Source: Trichocoleus desertorum ATA4-8-CV12 (lineage in GTDB: Bacteria > Cyanobacteriota > Cyanobacteriia > FACHB-46). Taken from it: DNA of 64,000 nt. The notes beneath the pieces were generated by a model. The model was given only the letters and a program-made list of their open reading frames with translations, did not search any database and was not told where the DNA came from. Shown piece by piece: positions 34,281 to 44,561 of this stretch (its first letter is position 1; each line of letters begins with the position of its first letter). The DNA lies in contig JAHHIL010000005.1 in NCBI GenBank assembly GCA_019358975.1, forward strand, positions 62,001 through 126,000, given 5' to 3'. The position numbers and the translations under genes were made by a program.

Positions 34281-35789
34281 CTAGAAGTCAAAGTAGATGT
34301 AGGGCAGACTGCCTTGAGGGGCTAGCAACCAAACTAGGTAGAAGCTAATCGGGACTAGCAGCAGTTTTAGCGGCCAATTGATTTGTAACTTCAGGCCTCG
34401 GCTAAAAGCATAGGCAATGCCCATTAACGCCACAATTAACCACAACAATAGGGCGATTTGAGGTCGCTCCATTTTTAACCCTTCTATATAAATCTTTTGG
34501 GTAAATTGGGCATCCGCTGTGTGACCCCAAAGATGTTGCACCACCCAAAGCGAGTCTTTTAAATTGGGGAGGCGGAAGAAAATCCAGGCTGTAAACACCA
34601 TCAGTTGCGTAATCAACCAAGCAGTAACCCCACCCGGAATGCTGAGCCAGAAGGTTTTGAGTGCAGGGACGCGATCGCTATAAGCCTGTGTGAGTCGATG
34701 CACCACCAAAGCCAGCCCGTGGATGGCTCCCCAAACCACAAAGCCCCAAGCGGCTCCGTGCCAAATTCCCGCGATCAGCATCACAATCATCAGGTTGAGG
34801 CAGGTTCGCTGTAATCCTTGACGGGAGCCTCCGAGCGGAAAGTAAAGGTAGTTCCGCAGCCAGTCCCCCAGAGTCATATGCCAACGTCGCCAAAAATCGG
34901 CAATGCTGGTGGAGAGGTAGGGAAAGTCAAAATTTTGTGGCAGGTTGAAGCCGAGCAAAATGGCACTGCCTCGGACAATATCAACGTAGCCGCTGAAATC
35001 TAAATAAAGTTGCAAGCCGTAGGCAAAAGTGGCGAGCCACAAGTCACCGCTACCCGCCCGCTGGATATTCCCAAAACAAAGATCGACAAAAGTACCAATG
35101 TTGTCGCTCAAAAGCCCTTTTTTGAGCGCACCACAGGCAATCAGCCAGATCCCTTCTACTATCTGATCTGGCTTCGGAAACCGCTGTGCTTTAAATTGGG
35201 TGGCGAACAGGTGAAACCGGGTAATCGGCCCAGAAATCAACTTGGGAAAAAACAGTTTATAAGCAGAGAACTTGAGAAATTGCTGGGTGGCGGGAGCACC
35301 GCGATAGACATCGACCAAGTAGGCAATGCACTCAAACGTAAAGAAGCTTAGTCCTAGCGGTACTACTAGGTTTGCGTCTAGCCAACTAGCATTTTGCTGC
35401 GCAGCGGCCCAATTTAGCCCACCTCCTAGGCTGGAGAGTAAGAAAGGCACGTACTTAAAGCCCACTAGCAGCAGGACATTGGCGATGATGCCAAACCACA
35501 ATAACTGAGCTCGACGGCGATTCCAATCCTGTTGCGCGAACTGCCAGTCTTCAATTCGCCAATCGGGTGGCTCACCGATCGCTTGCCCAACCCGAAAATT
35601 TAGCCACAAACTCGCAAACAGCAGGGGAATATAGACCACCTGCAAGGAGGCATAAAACACCAAGCTAGCAATCAACAGGGTCCACAACCGCCACCACGGT
35701 TCCCGAACCGACCAGTAAATGCCGAGAATGATGAGCAGAAAGAGTCCGTAGGTCAGCGAAAGAAAGGTCATGGGTAGGAGCAGAACCAA
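34281..35789 (-). CDS. MBOAT family membrane O-acyltransferase (AlgI/DltB-like)
   Basis: 502 residues with many hydrophobic segments. AlgI/DltB-like landmarks: PLGLSFFTFECIAYLVDVYRG near residue 145-165, FPKLISGPITRF near 185, FSGYVDIVRGSAILLGF near 265-282, NFDFPYLSTSIADFWRRWHMTLGDWLRNYLYFP (in parts) near 286-318, and the catalytic histidine region GIWHGAAWGFVVWGAIHG near 342-360. Such proteins move acyl groups across the membrane to extracytoplasmic polysaccharide or teichoic acid. The upstream gene encodes an SGNH-domain protein, the usual partner that finishes the transfer to glycan. Target polysaccharide unknown; it may be the product of the cluster at 1-13 kb (speculative). Confidence 0.93.
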   Translation of the reverse strand: MVLLLPMTFLSLTYGLFLLIILGIYWSVREPWWRLWTLLIASLVFYASLQVVYIPLLFASLWLNFRVGQAIGEPPDWRIEDWQFAQQDWNRRRAQLLWFGIIANVLLLVGFKYVPFLLSSLGGGLNWAAAQQNASWLDANLVVPLGLSFFTFECIAYLVDVYRGAPATQQFLKFSAYKLFFPKLISGPITRFHLFATQFKAQRFPKPDQIVEGIWLIACGALKKGLLSDNIGTFVDLCFGNIQRAGSGDLWLATFAYGLQLYLDFSGYVDIVRGSAILLGFNLPQNFDFPYLSTSIADFWRRWHMTLGDWLRNYLYFPLGGSRQGLQRTCLNLMIVMLIAGIWHGAAWGFVVWGAIHGLALVVHRLTQAYSDRVPALKTFWLSIPGGVTAWLITQLMVFTAWIFFRLPNLKDSLWVVQHLWGHTADAQFTQKIYIEGLKMERPQIALLLWLIVALMGIAYAFSRGLKLQINWPLKLLLVPISFYLVWLLAPQGSLPYIYFDF

Positions 35790-35849
35790 CTGGGCCGAGG
35801 ATACGACAGAATTGTCCCATCAGAAATGGCTATCTGGGACTGGCAAAGT

Positions 35850-38800
35850 TTAGGGGGTGTTAGCGGTTGAAGTTTGCGATCGCGGCCAAGGGATTAGGGG
35901 GTCTTGAGCCAAGCGGCTTGAGACTTCGTAGGCTCCGTAGCGATTCAGGTGACTAGGGTCAGAAAAATAGTCATTTTCAGCAGGCCAAAGCTGACTCAAA
36001 TCTCGAAAGACAAATCCATTCTCAGTGGCTAGCTGGAGCATCTGCTGGCGAAACTCAACTTCATGCTCCATCCGGACAGCATCTAAATAGTCTTGGGTCA
36101 GGGGTAGGTTCACAAAAACTAGGGGGATGTCTTGGGCTTGGGTAAACTGCACCAAAGACGTGAGGGCCTGCATTTGCTTGCCTTTCAACTCAAATGCATC
36201 ATAGTCGCTATCGTAGTCTCCCGAAACTTTGGCGTATTTCTGATAGTAAGTCGCGGGATTAAACCGCAGAGACAGTGGCAAGAAACCATCAAAATCGATT
36301 GCATAGAGGAGTGAATCTGCTTCAACTCCCTCAGCATTAGGCGAGGCTGATTTTGCCGCAAATTGGCCTTGAGTCGCCAGTAATTCCTCTAAAGTTGGAT
36401 TTTGCTTCAACACACCTGACCATTGTTGCTGCAATAACTGTTTCAGTTGATCGCGCTGGGCATAGGTTGCCGAAAAGGTACCCAAGGATTCATTCATCCA
36501 TTGGTTCAAGGCTTGATAACTAGCTGCCAAAGAAGTGCCAACAGCCTGGTTGGTATCAGAGGGCGTCCCTGCTGGAGTTGCAGTACTCAGGTTGTTTGTG
36601 GCGACTGAAGTTGCAGCGCTCGAAGCCGCACCATTCGGTGTATCAGGGATCTTACCCGCCAAAACTTGCCGATACCCTTCAGAAACAGCGACCGCGTTGT
36701 AAGTAATGTCAACTCGACCGCTGTTAAACGCTCGCGCCCCATCCGCCCACACAATCAGCTTCGGCATCTGGTCAGGCGTGAGCACCTGGCGCAAAATGAC
36801 ATCTACAACTTGAGCGGTCGCTCCATTTACCCCAAAGTTAAACACACTCAAGCCAGCGTAACCTTGAGTGGCCAAAGCTTTCTGGAGGGCGGCGGGGTCA
36901 ATGCCTCGCAAGGCTCTGGAACTTCCTATAACCAAGATGTCGGGGGGGCCAGATTCCGCGAGACGCTGATAGTAAAGGGCTAACTTTTCATCTAATTGAC
37001 GACTGTTGAAGGTGGGATAAGGCGATCGGGCTGCGGCCAGAATAGCAGCTGAAGTGGCAGTCGTTTTTAGCGGTTCTGCGGGTAAAGGTTTGGGGGCGAT
37101 TCCACTGCCATTTGCCAAGGCTTCTACTGGAGTAATTGATTCGGTAAAGCCAGATGCATTAAAGACTTTTTGATCATTCCCCTGAGGTTTCTTGAGCGAT
37201 ACCGGGGGTTTAGGCACAGCTAAGGGAGGACGTGGTCGGGTGGCCGCAGATTTCGTAGCTACAGACTCTTGAGTGGCCGATCTTTCTGCCGATCCTTCTA
37301 CCGCTCCTTTAGCGGATGCAGTTGTGGGCCGAGCATCTACCGAGGCTACATTGGTTCTCACTTGAAGAATTTGCCCCAAGACCCAGTCTGCTTGCAGGGT
37401 TAACAGCAGACCTAAGGTACCCCAAACAACAGCCACTGCTGTTGCCTTATAGCTGCCTTGCTGCCCCAAAGGTTGATCGTTGGGCAGGAATAACTGCGAT
37501 CGCAGCAAAATCTGTTGCAGCGTTTGAGTTACGCGCTGGGTCGTTTGGCTGACTGCTGCCTGTAGGGCTTCAGAAGTTAGCTCAGGGCGTAGACCAATTT
37601 CGTTGGGTTGGGTTAATAACTCATTGACATAAGCATCTGAAGCGGCAAACTCTGGAGTGGCTTCTGGTACGAGGCGATCGCGGGTAGCAAAGTCAGCGCC
37701 ATAACTCCACAATGGACGCTTCTGACCTGCGCGGCGGCCATACACCCGAATGCCTGCTACGTGAGAAATCTTGAGTTGCCGCACAAATTTAGCGACGGTT
37801 TGCCCCACCTGCTTTTGCTTGGGGCAAACGGGCGCATCGCTCATGATGTGCAACAAATCCTCTCGATCTAGGACTTGAATGCGTACTCCTCCAGTCGCCA
37901 AGCGCCGATCGAGGTTGGGGTTGAGTAGGCGACTCAATAAAAACTGCAAGGCAGGGCGATCGCCTTGTTGCGCCAATACCAGCGCTGAGTCTGTTAATGC
38001 GCCATGTTGAGCCGCAGGTAAGTTGAGCCAATCTACCCAAGCAGGCGCTTCCTGACCCGCCACCTGCCCGTAAAGAGTGGCTGCATGAATCCCTTGGGGT
38101 GCTAAAGCTTCCAGTAAAGTTGAAATTGTCGGGACTACCGTTGCTCGGCTGGGCGCTTCACTCGTTTTTTTGCCATCCGAGTTAGCAATACTACAAAGTA
38201 GATGCAGGGTTGATTCTTTTAGCTCTGCTACCACTTCAATTTTCTCTACGGCCAGGGGGCGATTGAGGAGGCGGGCGATCGCTTGTACATCTCCCCAACG
38301 CGCCCAGTCTTTGAGCATTTCATCGGGAGGGGTTAAGTCAACCTGCAGCCGCCAATCGGGTCGAGCCTCACCGCTGACCTGACTAAAAACTAGAGCGTCT
38401 CGAAAACTATCTAGTTCCAAACCTCGGAGCTTTTGCGCGATCGGCTCGGCGAGAGTCGCAGGATCGGGGCTGTAGGGTGCTTCACAGATAATCCAAAGCC
38501 GCTGGTTGCGATGCTGGTGATCGGTGGCAGCATCAGGCGTACAGGGAATCGCCTTAGCCGTTACTTCAACCGCAACTCCCATTGCTCCCAGGGTTTCACT
38601 CAAATAACGAGCGATCGCCTCTGGTTTACCTTGCTTTGCTAAAGTGCGGTTGGGAACCAAGAGGGCTGTACCTGCTGCCGAGGCAGAGCGAGGAGCTGTA
38701 GGGGCAGGAGCTTTGGGTTGAGTTGCTGTTGGCGAACTTGCCAGTTTATTAGAGGGTGGTCTATTGGCTTTCTGAGTCGTAGGAACTGCTTTGAGCGCAG

Positions 38801-39218
38801 TCGTGGCTGAGTCACGGGATTGTAGAGGCGGTTGCCGTAAGGCAAAGCTAGAGAGATCAGGAGGTGGGGGTTGGAGATGCTTCAGCTGTTCTAAATGCTG
38901 ATCGAGCTGGTTGAGATAGATGGGCTCTGACCAACTAGGGCGATCGCTCCCTAAGCCACGACCATAGAGGAAAATCTGGTAAATCGGATGTGGATCGGGA
39001 GGCAGCAAGGCAGCCAAATCTGCTTGAGCTAGCGCTTCTACCACGCGACTCATCACGACAGCCGAGTCCGGAGGTTGCGGTCCTTCACACAGAATATGGA
39101 GGAGATTTCCGCGCAACCTAACGTGGACCCGTACGCCATGCAAATTAATGGCACGGACAACCCACTGTGCGATGACGGCCTGACGACCTGAAGCCCGTTC
39201 ATTTACATTCACCATCAA
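35850..39218 (-). CDS. Large multi-module protein with C-terminal SGNH (DUF1574) domain
   Basis: 1122 residues. The first 540 or so residues contain four divergent copies of a roughly 100-residue module with the theme GV.V......L.I.CE.P...(D) then an alternation ending in R...W; clear copies begin near INLHGVRVHV (25), LGAMGVAVEV (205), a weaker one near 320 and GGVRIQVLDRED near 440. A membrane helix AVAVVWGTLGLLLTLQADWVLG is near 590-612. A Pro/Ala/Ser-rich linker leads to the SGNH domain: nucleophile in VIGSSRALRG near residue 766, NFGVNGATAQVV near 795 and the catalytic DxxH in FSDPSHLNRYGA near 1088. The C-terminal domain should be extracytoplasmic, the modules cytoplasmic. It is the upstream partner of the MBOAT acyltransferase, 60 bases apart. 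Confidence 0.85.
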   Translation of the reverse strand: MMVNVNERASGRQAVIAQWVVRAINLHGVRVHVRLRGNLLHILCEGPQPPDSAVVMSRVVEALAQADLAALLPPDPHPIYQIFLYGRGLGSDRPSWSEPIYLNQLDQHLEQLKHLQPPPPDLSSFALRQPPLQSRDSATTALKAVPTTQKANRPPSNKLASSPTATQPKAPAPTAPRSASAAGTALLVPNRTLAKQGKPEAIARYLSETLGAMGVAVEVTAKAIPCTPDAATDHQHRNQRLWIICEAPYSPDPATLAEPIAQKLRGLELDSFRDALVFSQVSGEARPDWRLQVDLTPPDEMLKDWARWGDVQAIARLLNRPLAVEKIEVVAELKESTLHLLCSIANSDGKKTSEAPSRATVVPTISTLLEALAPQGIHAATLYGQVAGQEAPAWVDWLNLPAAQHGALTDSALVLAQQGDRPALQFLLSRLLNPNLDRRLATGGVRIQVLDREDLLHIMSDAPVCPKQKQVGQTVAKFVRQLKISHVAGIRVYGRRAGQKRPLWSYGADFATRDRLVPEATPEFAASDAYVNELLTQPNEIGLRPELTSEALQAAVSQTTQRVTQTLQQILLRSQLFLPNDQPLGQQGSYKATAVAVVWGTLGLLLTLQADWVLGQILQVRTNVASVDARPTTASAKGAVEGSAERSATQESVATKSAATRPRPPLAVPKPPVSLKKPQGNDQKVFNASGFTESITPVEALANGSGIAPKPLPAEPLKTTATSAAILAAARSPYPTFNSRQLDEKLALYYQRLAESGPPDILVIGSSRALRGIDPAALQKALATQGYAGLSVFNFGVNGATAQVVDVILRQVLTPDQMPKLIVWADGARAFNSGRVDITYNAVAVSEGYRQVLAGKIPDTPNGAASSAATSVATNNLSTATPAGTPSDTNQAVGTSLAASYQALNQWMNESLGTFSATYAQRDQLKQLLQQQWSGVLKQNPTLEELLATQGQFAAKSASPNAEGVEADSLLYAIDFDGFLPLSLRFNPATYYQKYAKVSGDYDSDYDAFELKGKQMQALTSLVQFTQAQDIPLVFVNLPLTQDYLDAVRMEHEVEFRQQMLQLATENGFVFRDLSQLWPAENDYFSDPSHLNRYGAYEVSSRLAQDPLIPWPRSQTSTANTP

Positions 39219-39603
39219 AGCCCCGACCCGTTGGATTGATTCAACTGAGCAGCCCGCCTTTTACGAATAACGCCCTCTGGCCTGGTTAAACCCCTAAGTT
39301 TGGTTAAACTTCTAAGACAGATGCGATCGCTTCCAGAAACGTTATACTGACGAAGACTATCTCATCCTAAGACGCTGTGCAAATACCAGCTTAAGTCTTT
39401 TATTACTAGAGTATTACTAGAGCAATACCAAGCTCCAAAAGTGGCTGAGGATTGCTAAAAAAGCTTTACAACTGGTTTGTCCGTCTGACTATAACAGGGT
39501 GAGCTTTGACGCAGCGTACCACATGCTAGTTAAGACTAGTAAGCCGCCTCAACCTGACAGTTTTCCAACTCAACGCTTGATTAGCAGTCTGTAGGGCCTT
39601 GCT
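39219..39603. other. Intergenic region with short direct repeats
   Basis: 385 bases. TGGTTAAAC..CTAAG occurs twice in tandem near 39284-39316 and TATTACTAGAG twice near 39401-39422. The operon promoter of the acyltransferase genes is probably here. No gene is supported. Confidence 0.45.
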
Positions 39604-39831
39604 ATGCCATCCACCTCAAAGCGACCTAACCCTGATCGATCCAGAGCCAACCCTAACCCCTGGTTGAGCTTAGCTACTGGCCCTTTACTTATAGCCTTGT
39701 TGGGCGGTAAAGCCTTAGCCGAGTGGATGCAAGAGTTGGGGCAGATGAGTGAGGAAGTATTTAGAGGCGATCGCCTACCCCCTATAGACTTTCCAACGCC
39801 TCATCCAGCTAACTCCGAAATTTCTGAGTGA
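39604..39831 (+). CDS. Short hypothetical protein
   Basis: 75 residues. The N-terminus is basic and Asn/Pro-rich, then LSLATGPLLIALLGGKALAEWM forms one weakly hydrophobic segment (about 22-43), and the C-terminus is acidic and Pro-rich (RLPPIDFPTPHPANSE). No recognisable ribosome site is obvious. Support is modest: a reasonable composition and one HIP1 site inside the frame. A chance open frame cannot be excluded. Confidence 0.4.
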   Translation: MPSTSKRPNPDRSRANPNPWLSLATGPLLIALLGGKALAEWMQELGQMSEEVFRGDRLPPIDFPTPHPANSEISE

Positions 39832-40095
39832 ACTTTAAGTCACTGGAATTCTGATACTATTTTTTAACTCTAAAATCTAGCGAGTTCTCGTTATACTGCC
39901 TGAGATTGGTCTCAATAACTACTTGAAGTTAGTTTGCCAGACTGCCTGAAGAAAGCGACAGCTCTCAATGCTAGTAATGAACTGAAACAAGCGAAAGATT
40001 GGGGTAGAGTCAGGCTTTATTGACGCTAAAACCCCCAAAACTAGAGCTTAACCCATAAAATTGTTGAGTATTTTAACTGCGCTGGAACAGACTCC

Positions 40096-43000
40096 ATGAG
40101 TTCAACCTTCCATTCGTCAGATGATGCCTACAGCTCTGTAGCCATGTCGGCCCCAGAGGCATCACAAACAATGGCTGTGAGCACTACCTCAGAGCTGTTT
40201 CCGCATCAAAAAACGCCATTTCCCCTACGCGAACGCCTAAAAGTCGTGGAAGACTTGTGGGAATCGGTGCTACAGCAAGAATGCGGTCAAGAGCTGGTGG
40301 ACTTGTTAAATCAACTGCGGGCCATGTGTTCGCCGGAAGGACAAGCCGCCAATGCTTTGGAACCAGAGGTGTTAAAGGTCGTCGAAAAGCTCGACCTCAA
40401 CGAAGCGATTCGGGCCGCTCGTGCTTTCGCGCTGTACTTTCAATTAATCAATATTGTCGAGCAGCATTACGAGCAGCGGGGCCAACAGCAACAATATCGA
40501 GCTGCGTACGAGGGGGGTGGATCGCAAAATAGCGATCGCTCCCAAGACTTAATCGCCTCGCTCATGGGCGAACCCCTCGAACAGCCTGCTGCCGAGCCAC
40601 AACTAGATTTACAGGCCAATCTCCTAGAAAAGAGCCTGCAAGAAACCAACCCACCCCGCCGAGAGATGGGGACATTTCACGGGCTGTTTCCCAAGCTACG
40701 AGAACTGAATGTGCCCCCGCAGCATATTCAAAGATTGATTGATCAATTGGATGTGCGTCTGGTCTTCACTGCGCACCCCACCGAGATTGTTCGCCATACG
40801 ATTCGGGACAAACAGCGACGGATTGCCAAAATTCTGCGCCAGCTCGATCGCATTGAGGAAGGTGGTGATGCAGCCAACCTCGTTTCTTCCTGGGAATTGG
40901 AAGCCCTGCGAGAACAACTGACTGAAGAAATTCGGCTTTGGTGGCGTACCGACGAGTTGCACCAGTTTAAGCCCACGGTCTTGGATGAAGTGGACTATAC
41001 GTTGCACTATTTCCAAGAAGTGTTGTTTGATGTGATTCCTCAGCTCTATCAACGCTTCAAACGGGCGCTTGACACTTCTTTCCCGCGTTTGCGTCCGCCT
41101 CAGCATAGTTTCTGTAGATTCGGCTCTTGGGTTGGGTCAGACCGAGACGGCAACCCTTCTGTTACGCCTCAAATTACTTGGCAAACGGCCTGTTACCAGC
41201 GCAACTTAGTTCTAGAAAAATACCTCCAGTCGGTGCGGCGGCTCACCAACTTATTGAGCCTCTCGTTGCATTGGTGCGATGTTTTACCTGACCTGCTGGA
41301 ATCTCTAGAACAGGACCAAATGCAACTGCCTGACGTGTATGACCGATTGGCCATTCGCTATCGCCAAGAACCGTACCGCCTCAAGCTTGCCTACGTCCTC
41401 CAACGCTTAGAAAATACTCAGGCACGCAACTCCCGCTTGCAGACGGGCGATTATTTGCAAAACGAAATTCTAGAGAGCCAGCCTGCCAATACCTATCGCT
41501 CTGGGGCTGAGTTCTTAGCAGAACTGCAACTGATTCATCGCAACTTGACCGCGACGGGGCTGAGCTGCCGCGAGCTAGAGAATCTGATTTGTCAGGTGGA
41601 GATTTATGGTTTCAACCTGGCTCATTTGGATATTCGTCAAGAAAGCTCCCGCCACTCAGATGTGTTTAACGAAGTGGCAGAATATCTGCAAATTCTGCCC
41701 AAGTCCTACAACGACATGTCAGAGGCACAGCGATCGCTCTGGCTTGCTACTGAGTTGCAAACGCGGCGACCGTTGATTCCAGCCGAGCTGCCCTTCTCCG
41801 AAAAAACCTGCGAAATTATTGAAACCTTCCGGGTCGTGCGGAAATTGCAGCAGGAGTTTGGCCCTGAAATTTGCCAAACCTACGTGATTAGCATGAGTCA
41901 CGAGGCTAGCGACTTGCTAGAAGTGCTGCTCTTGGCCAAAGAAGCAGGACTTTACGACCCCGCTACGGGTATGGGGACGCTTCAGGTTGTGCCTCTGTTT
42001 GAAACCGTGGAAGACTTGAAGCAAGCGCCCTCGGTGATGCTAGATATCTTTGAACTGCCTTTGTATCGGGCTTTTCTGGCAGGGGGCTATGTAGCAGCAA
42101 CCAACCCAGAGCTGATGCTGCCGATGCTGCAAGAGGTGATGTTGGGTTACTCGGACAGCAACAAAGACTCTGGCTTCCTCAGCAGCAACTGGGAAATTCA
42201 TAAGGCTCAGCAAGCATTGCAGCAGATTGCCGAAACCTACGGAATTCATCTGCGGATCTTCCACGGTCGGGGTGGATCGGTCGGTCGCGGTGGCGGCCCT
42301 GCTTACGAAGCGATTTTGGCGCAGCCCGGTCGGAGCGTCAACGGTCGGATCAAGATTACCGAGCAGGGAGAAGTCTTAGCTTCTAAGTATTCTTTGCCCG
42401 AACTGGCGCTCTTTAACTTGGAAACCGTCACGACTGCGGTGATTCAAACCAGCTTGCTGCGGAACGGGTTTGATGACATTCAACCCTGGAACGAAATTAT
42501 GGAGGAACTGTCTCGGCGATCGCGGACCCACTATCGCGCTTTGATCTACGAGCAGCCAGACTTTGTTGACTTCTTCCACCAAGTCACCCCGATCGAAGAA
42601 ATTAGTCAACTGCAAATCAGCTCTCGGCCAGCGCGTCGGGGCGGCAAAAAAGACCTGGGCAGTTTGCGGGCTATTCCTTGGGTGTTTAGCTGGACTCAGA
42701 GCCGTTTCTTAGTCCCATCTTGGTATGGGGTCGGCGCTGCTCTAGATCAATTTTTACAAGAGGAACCAGAAGAGCATCTGAAGCTGTTGCGCTACTTCTA
42801 CTACAAGTGGCCTTTTTTCAAGATGGTGATTTCTAAGGTGGAAATGACTTTGGCCAAGGTGGACTTACAAATTGCCCACCACTATGTAGGAGAGCTGTCA
42901 GAGCCAGAAGACCGTGCCCGATTTGAAGCTTTGTACGAGCAGATCGCTAAGGAATACCACCTGACACGAGATTTGGTGCTAACTATCACGGGTCATAAGC

Positions 43001-43224
43001 GCTTACTGGATGGTGACCCAGAGCTACAGCGATCGGTGCAACTTCGCAATGGCACGATTGTTCCGCTGGGATTCTTGCAGGTTTCTCTGCTCAAGCGTTT
43101 GCGCCAGCATCGTAGCAGCTCTACTACTGCCATTATTCGCTCCCGCTATAGCAAGGGAGAACTGCTCCGGGGAGCTTTGCTCACCATCAACGGCATTGCT
43201 GCGGGTATGCGGAATACGGGCTGA
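40096..43224 (+). CDS. ppc: Phosphoenolpyruvate carboxylase
   Basis: 1042 residues, typical of cyanobacterial enzymes (about 1000-1050). It makes oxaloacetate from PEP and bicarbonate in the cytoplasm, the main anaplerotic step. The first catalytic histidine is in [18 protein letters not shown] near residue 225, the bicarbonate/PEP loop is in [17 protein letters not shown] near 345, [14 protein letters not shown] near 505, the second catalytic region [16 protein letters not shown] near 680, and the glycine-rich loop [14 protein letters not shown] near 720. The C-terminus AAGMRNTG is the conserved end. There is no N-terminal serine phosphorylation site of the plant type. A stem-loop-like sequence follows the stop codon. 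Confidence 0.98.
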   Translation: MSSTFHSSDDAYSSVAMSAPEASQTMAVSTTSELFPHQKTPFPLRERLKVVEDLWESVLQQECGQELVDLLNQLRAMCSPEGQAANALEPEVLKVVEKLDLNEAIRAARAFALYFQLINIVEQHYEQRGQQQQYRAAYEGGGSQNSDRSQDLIASLMGEPLEQPAAEPQLDLQANLLEKSLQETNPPRREMGTFHGLFPKLRELNVPPQHIQRLIDQLDVRLVFTAHPTEIVRHTIRDKQRRIAKILRQLDRIEEGGDAANLVSSWELEALREQLTEEIRLWWRTDELHQFKPTVLDEVDYTLHYFQEVLFDVIPQLYQRFKRALDTSFPRLRPPQHSFCRFGSWVGSDRDGNPSVTPQITWQTACYQRNLVLEKYLQSVRRLTNLLSLSLHWCDVLPDLLESLEQDQMQLPDVYDRLAIRYRQEPYRLKLAYVLQRLENTQARNSRLQTGDYLQNEILESQPANTYRSGAEFLAELQLIHRNLTATGLSCRELENLICQVEIYGFNLAHLDIRQESSRHSDVFNEVAEYLQILPKSYNDMSEAQRSLWLATELQTRRPLIPAELPFSEKTCEIIETFRVVRKLQQEFGPEICQTYVISMSHEASDLLEVLLLAKEAGLYDPATGMGTLQVVPLFETVEDLKQAPSVMLDIFELPLYRAFLAGGYVAATNPELMLPMLQEVMLGYSDSNKDSGFLSSNWEIHKAQQALQQIAETYGIHLRIFHGRGGSVGRGGGPAYEAILAQPGRSVNGRIKITEQGEVLASKYSLPELALFNLETVTTAVIQTSLLRNGFDDIQPWNEIMEELSRRSRTHYRALIYEQPDFVDFFHQVTPIEEISQLQISSRPARRGGKKDLGSLRAIPWVFSWTQSRFLVPSWYGVGAALDQFLQEEPEEHLKLLRYFYYKWPFFKMVISKVEMTLAKVDLQIAHHYVGELSEPEDRARFEALYEQIAKEYHLTRDLVLTITGHKRLLDGDPELQRSVQLRNGTIVPLGFLQVSLLKRLRQHRSSSTTAIIRSRYSKGELLRGALLTINGIAAGMRNTG

Positions 43225-43323
43225 TCTAGCTGAGCTAAAAAGCTAGGCTGAATTAAAAAGCTGGCTTAGAATAAACCTAAGTCAGCTTGGTAAGCCCATC
43301 TAAAAGTCCCGCCAGAGGCGCTG

Positions 43324-44019
43324 ATGTCTCCTAGACGTACCCTAATTTGCACGGTTACTGCGCTCACGTCAGGTGTTTTTGGGGCGTACCTGGGAGGACA
43401 GCTTGGCGTTTCTGCCCAAAATCGGGCCTGTGAAGCTCGCTTTTTGGGGCCTAAATTGGTTTGCAAAGTTGCTACTGCTCCCGGAGCTATGTGGAAAGGA
43501 AGTTTCACGGGGCTAGGAACTGGAGCTATTTTAGGAGCTTTCTTAGCGGGTGTGGCAACCCGTAAAACCGCAAAAACTATTTCTTCAACTACGCCTTTCC
43601 CAGACAAAAAGCCTGTAAAAGCAGCAGCAAAAGCAGCACCTCCTCCACCTGCGATCGCTTCCCCAGAGCCAGCAATCACAGCAGTTCCTGCCGCCTTAAC
43701 TTCACTCCAAGCAGAAGTTTTGTATTGTCTATTGGCGCTTCTGACGGCCAAGCAACTTAGTTCTGAGACGATGGGTGATGAGTCACAGTCAATCACTACC
43801 CCCGTTGCATCGTCCAGCTTACCGGAGTTGCGAACTTGGGCGGAGGCAATGGCGCGATCCCAATCAGACACCTATGACGTGACCCAGTTTCCAGACTTAC
43901 AATTTGTGACTGTAGATGAAGCGCGTCAGCTATTAATTGAAGCTGGTTTTTCGGTTCAGGCCGTAGACCAAGCTTGGCAACTGATACAAGCAGCAGGCCC
44001 AACGCCTCCGCTAACCTAG
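43324..44019 (+). CDS. Hypothetical protein with Gly-rich membrane segments and acidic C-terminal domain
   Basis: 231 residues. Residues 8-30 ([19 protein letters not shown]) and 56-75 ([18 protein letters not shown]) are small-residue hydrophobic segments of the glycine-zipper kind. Four cysteines occur near 9-50. A Lys/Ala/Pro linker (near 85-115) leads to a helical region and a C-terminal part, [29 protein letters not shown], that may form a small domain. AGAGGCGCTG precedes the ATG. A long minus-strand frame overlaps it, but the plus-strand protein has the more natural composition. Function unknown. Confidence 0.6.
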   Translation: MSPRRTLICTVTALTSGVFGAYLGGQLGVSAQNRACEARFLGPKLVCKVATAPGAMWKGSFTGLGTGAILGAFLAGVATRKTAKTISSTTPFPDKKPVKAAAKAAPPPPAIASPEPAITAVPAALTSLQAEVLYCLLALLTAKQLSSETMGDESQSITTPVASSSLPELRTWAEAMARSQSDTYDVTQFPDLQFVTVDEARQLLIEAGFSVQAVDQAWQLIQAAGPTPPLT

Positions 44020-44045
44020 ATAAATGTGCAGGAGGTTTATTCTCT

Positions 44046-44561
44046 GTGAAAACAATTCAACCTATTTTGCGGCGCTGCTTAGGAATTATTTTGCTGCTGA
44101 GCTTGGCGTGGTTGTGGATTATTCTGTCGGCTACTCCAGCTTGGGCACAGATAGATACGGTGAACTATAACAACGCCAACTTAAACAACCAAGACTTTTC
44201 CCATGCCAACTTGGTCGGAAAAACGTTTGTCGCTGCCGAAATGCGAGAGAGCAATTTTCAGGGGGCGGATTTGACCAACGCGATCTTAACGAAAGGTGTC
44301 TTCCTCAATGCCAACTTAAGGGGAGTTAACTTCACTGGAGCCTTGGTCGATCGCGTCTTTTTACAAGGGGCAGATCTTTCCAATGCGATTTTCCAGGAAG
44401 CCATCATGACCCGCACCAGCTTTGAGGGTGCGACTGTTACTGGGGCAGACTTCACCGATGCTGTGCTCGATCGCTACGAGATTGCTCAGCTTTGCAAACG
44501 AGCTGAAGGAGTTAATCCAGTCACAGAAGTAGCGACGCGCGATAGTTTAGGCTGTCGTTAG
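44046..44561 (+). CDS. Secreted pentapeptide-repeat protein
   Basis: 171 residues from GTG 44046, which follows AGGAGG by about 10 bases; an ATG at 43974 would lose the signal peptide. Residues about 8-36 ([24 protein letters not shown]) form a signal peptide, so the mature protein is exported or goes to the thylakoid lumen. Residues about 45-145 are tandem pentapeptide repeats of the A(D/N)Lxx type: [43 protein letters not shown], giving a quadrilateral beta-helix. The end has a cysteine pair (QLCKRAEG and LGCR). Its 3' end overlaps the convergent SGNH gene by 15 bases. Binding partner unknown. Confidence 0.85.
   Translation: MKTIQPILRRCLGIILLLSLAWLWIILSATPAWAQIDTVNYNNANLNNQDFSHANLVGKTFVAAEMRESNFQGADLTNAILTKGVFLNANLRGVNFTGALVDRVFLQGADLSNAIFQEAIMTRTSFEGATVTGADFTDAVLDRYEIAQLCKRAEGVNPVTEVATRDSLGCR

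Noticed and set aside
40696-41106. 136-residue minus-strand frame inside ppc
   Set aside because: Antisense shadow of conserved PEP carboxylase sequence.
43230-43295. Stem-loop after ppc as a terminator
   Set aside because: AAGCTGGCTTAG/CTAAGTCAGCTT pair well but no T run follows, so a terminator cannot be claimed.
43266-43871. 201-residue minus-strand frame opposite the gene at 43324-44019
   Set aside because: The plus-strand protein has natural membrane segments and a ribosome site; the minus frame has unnatural composition.
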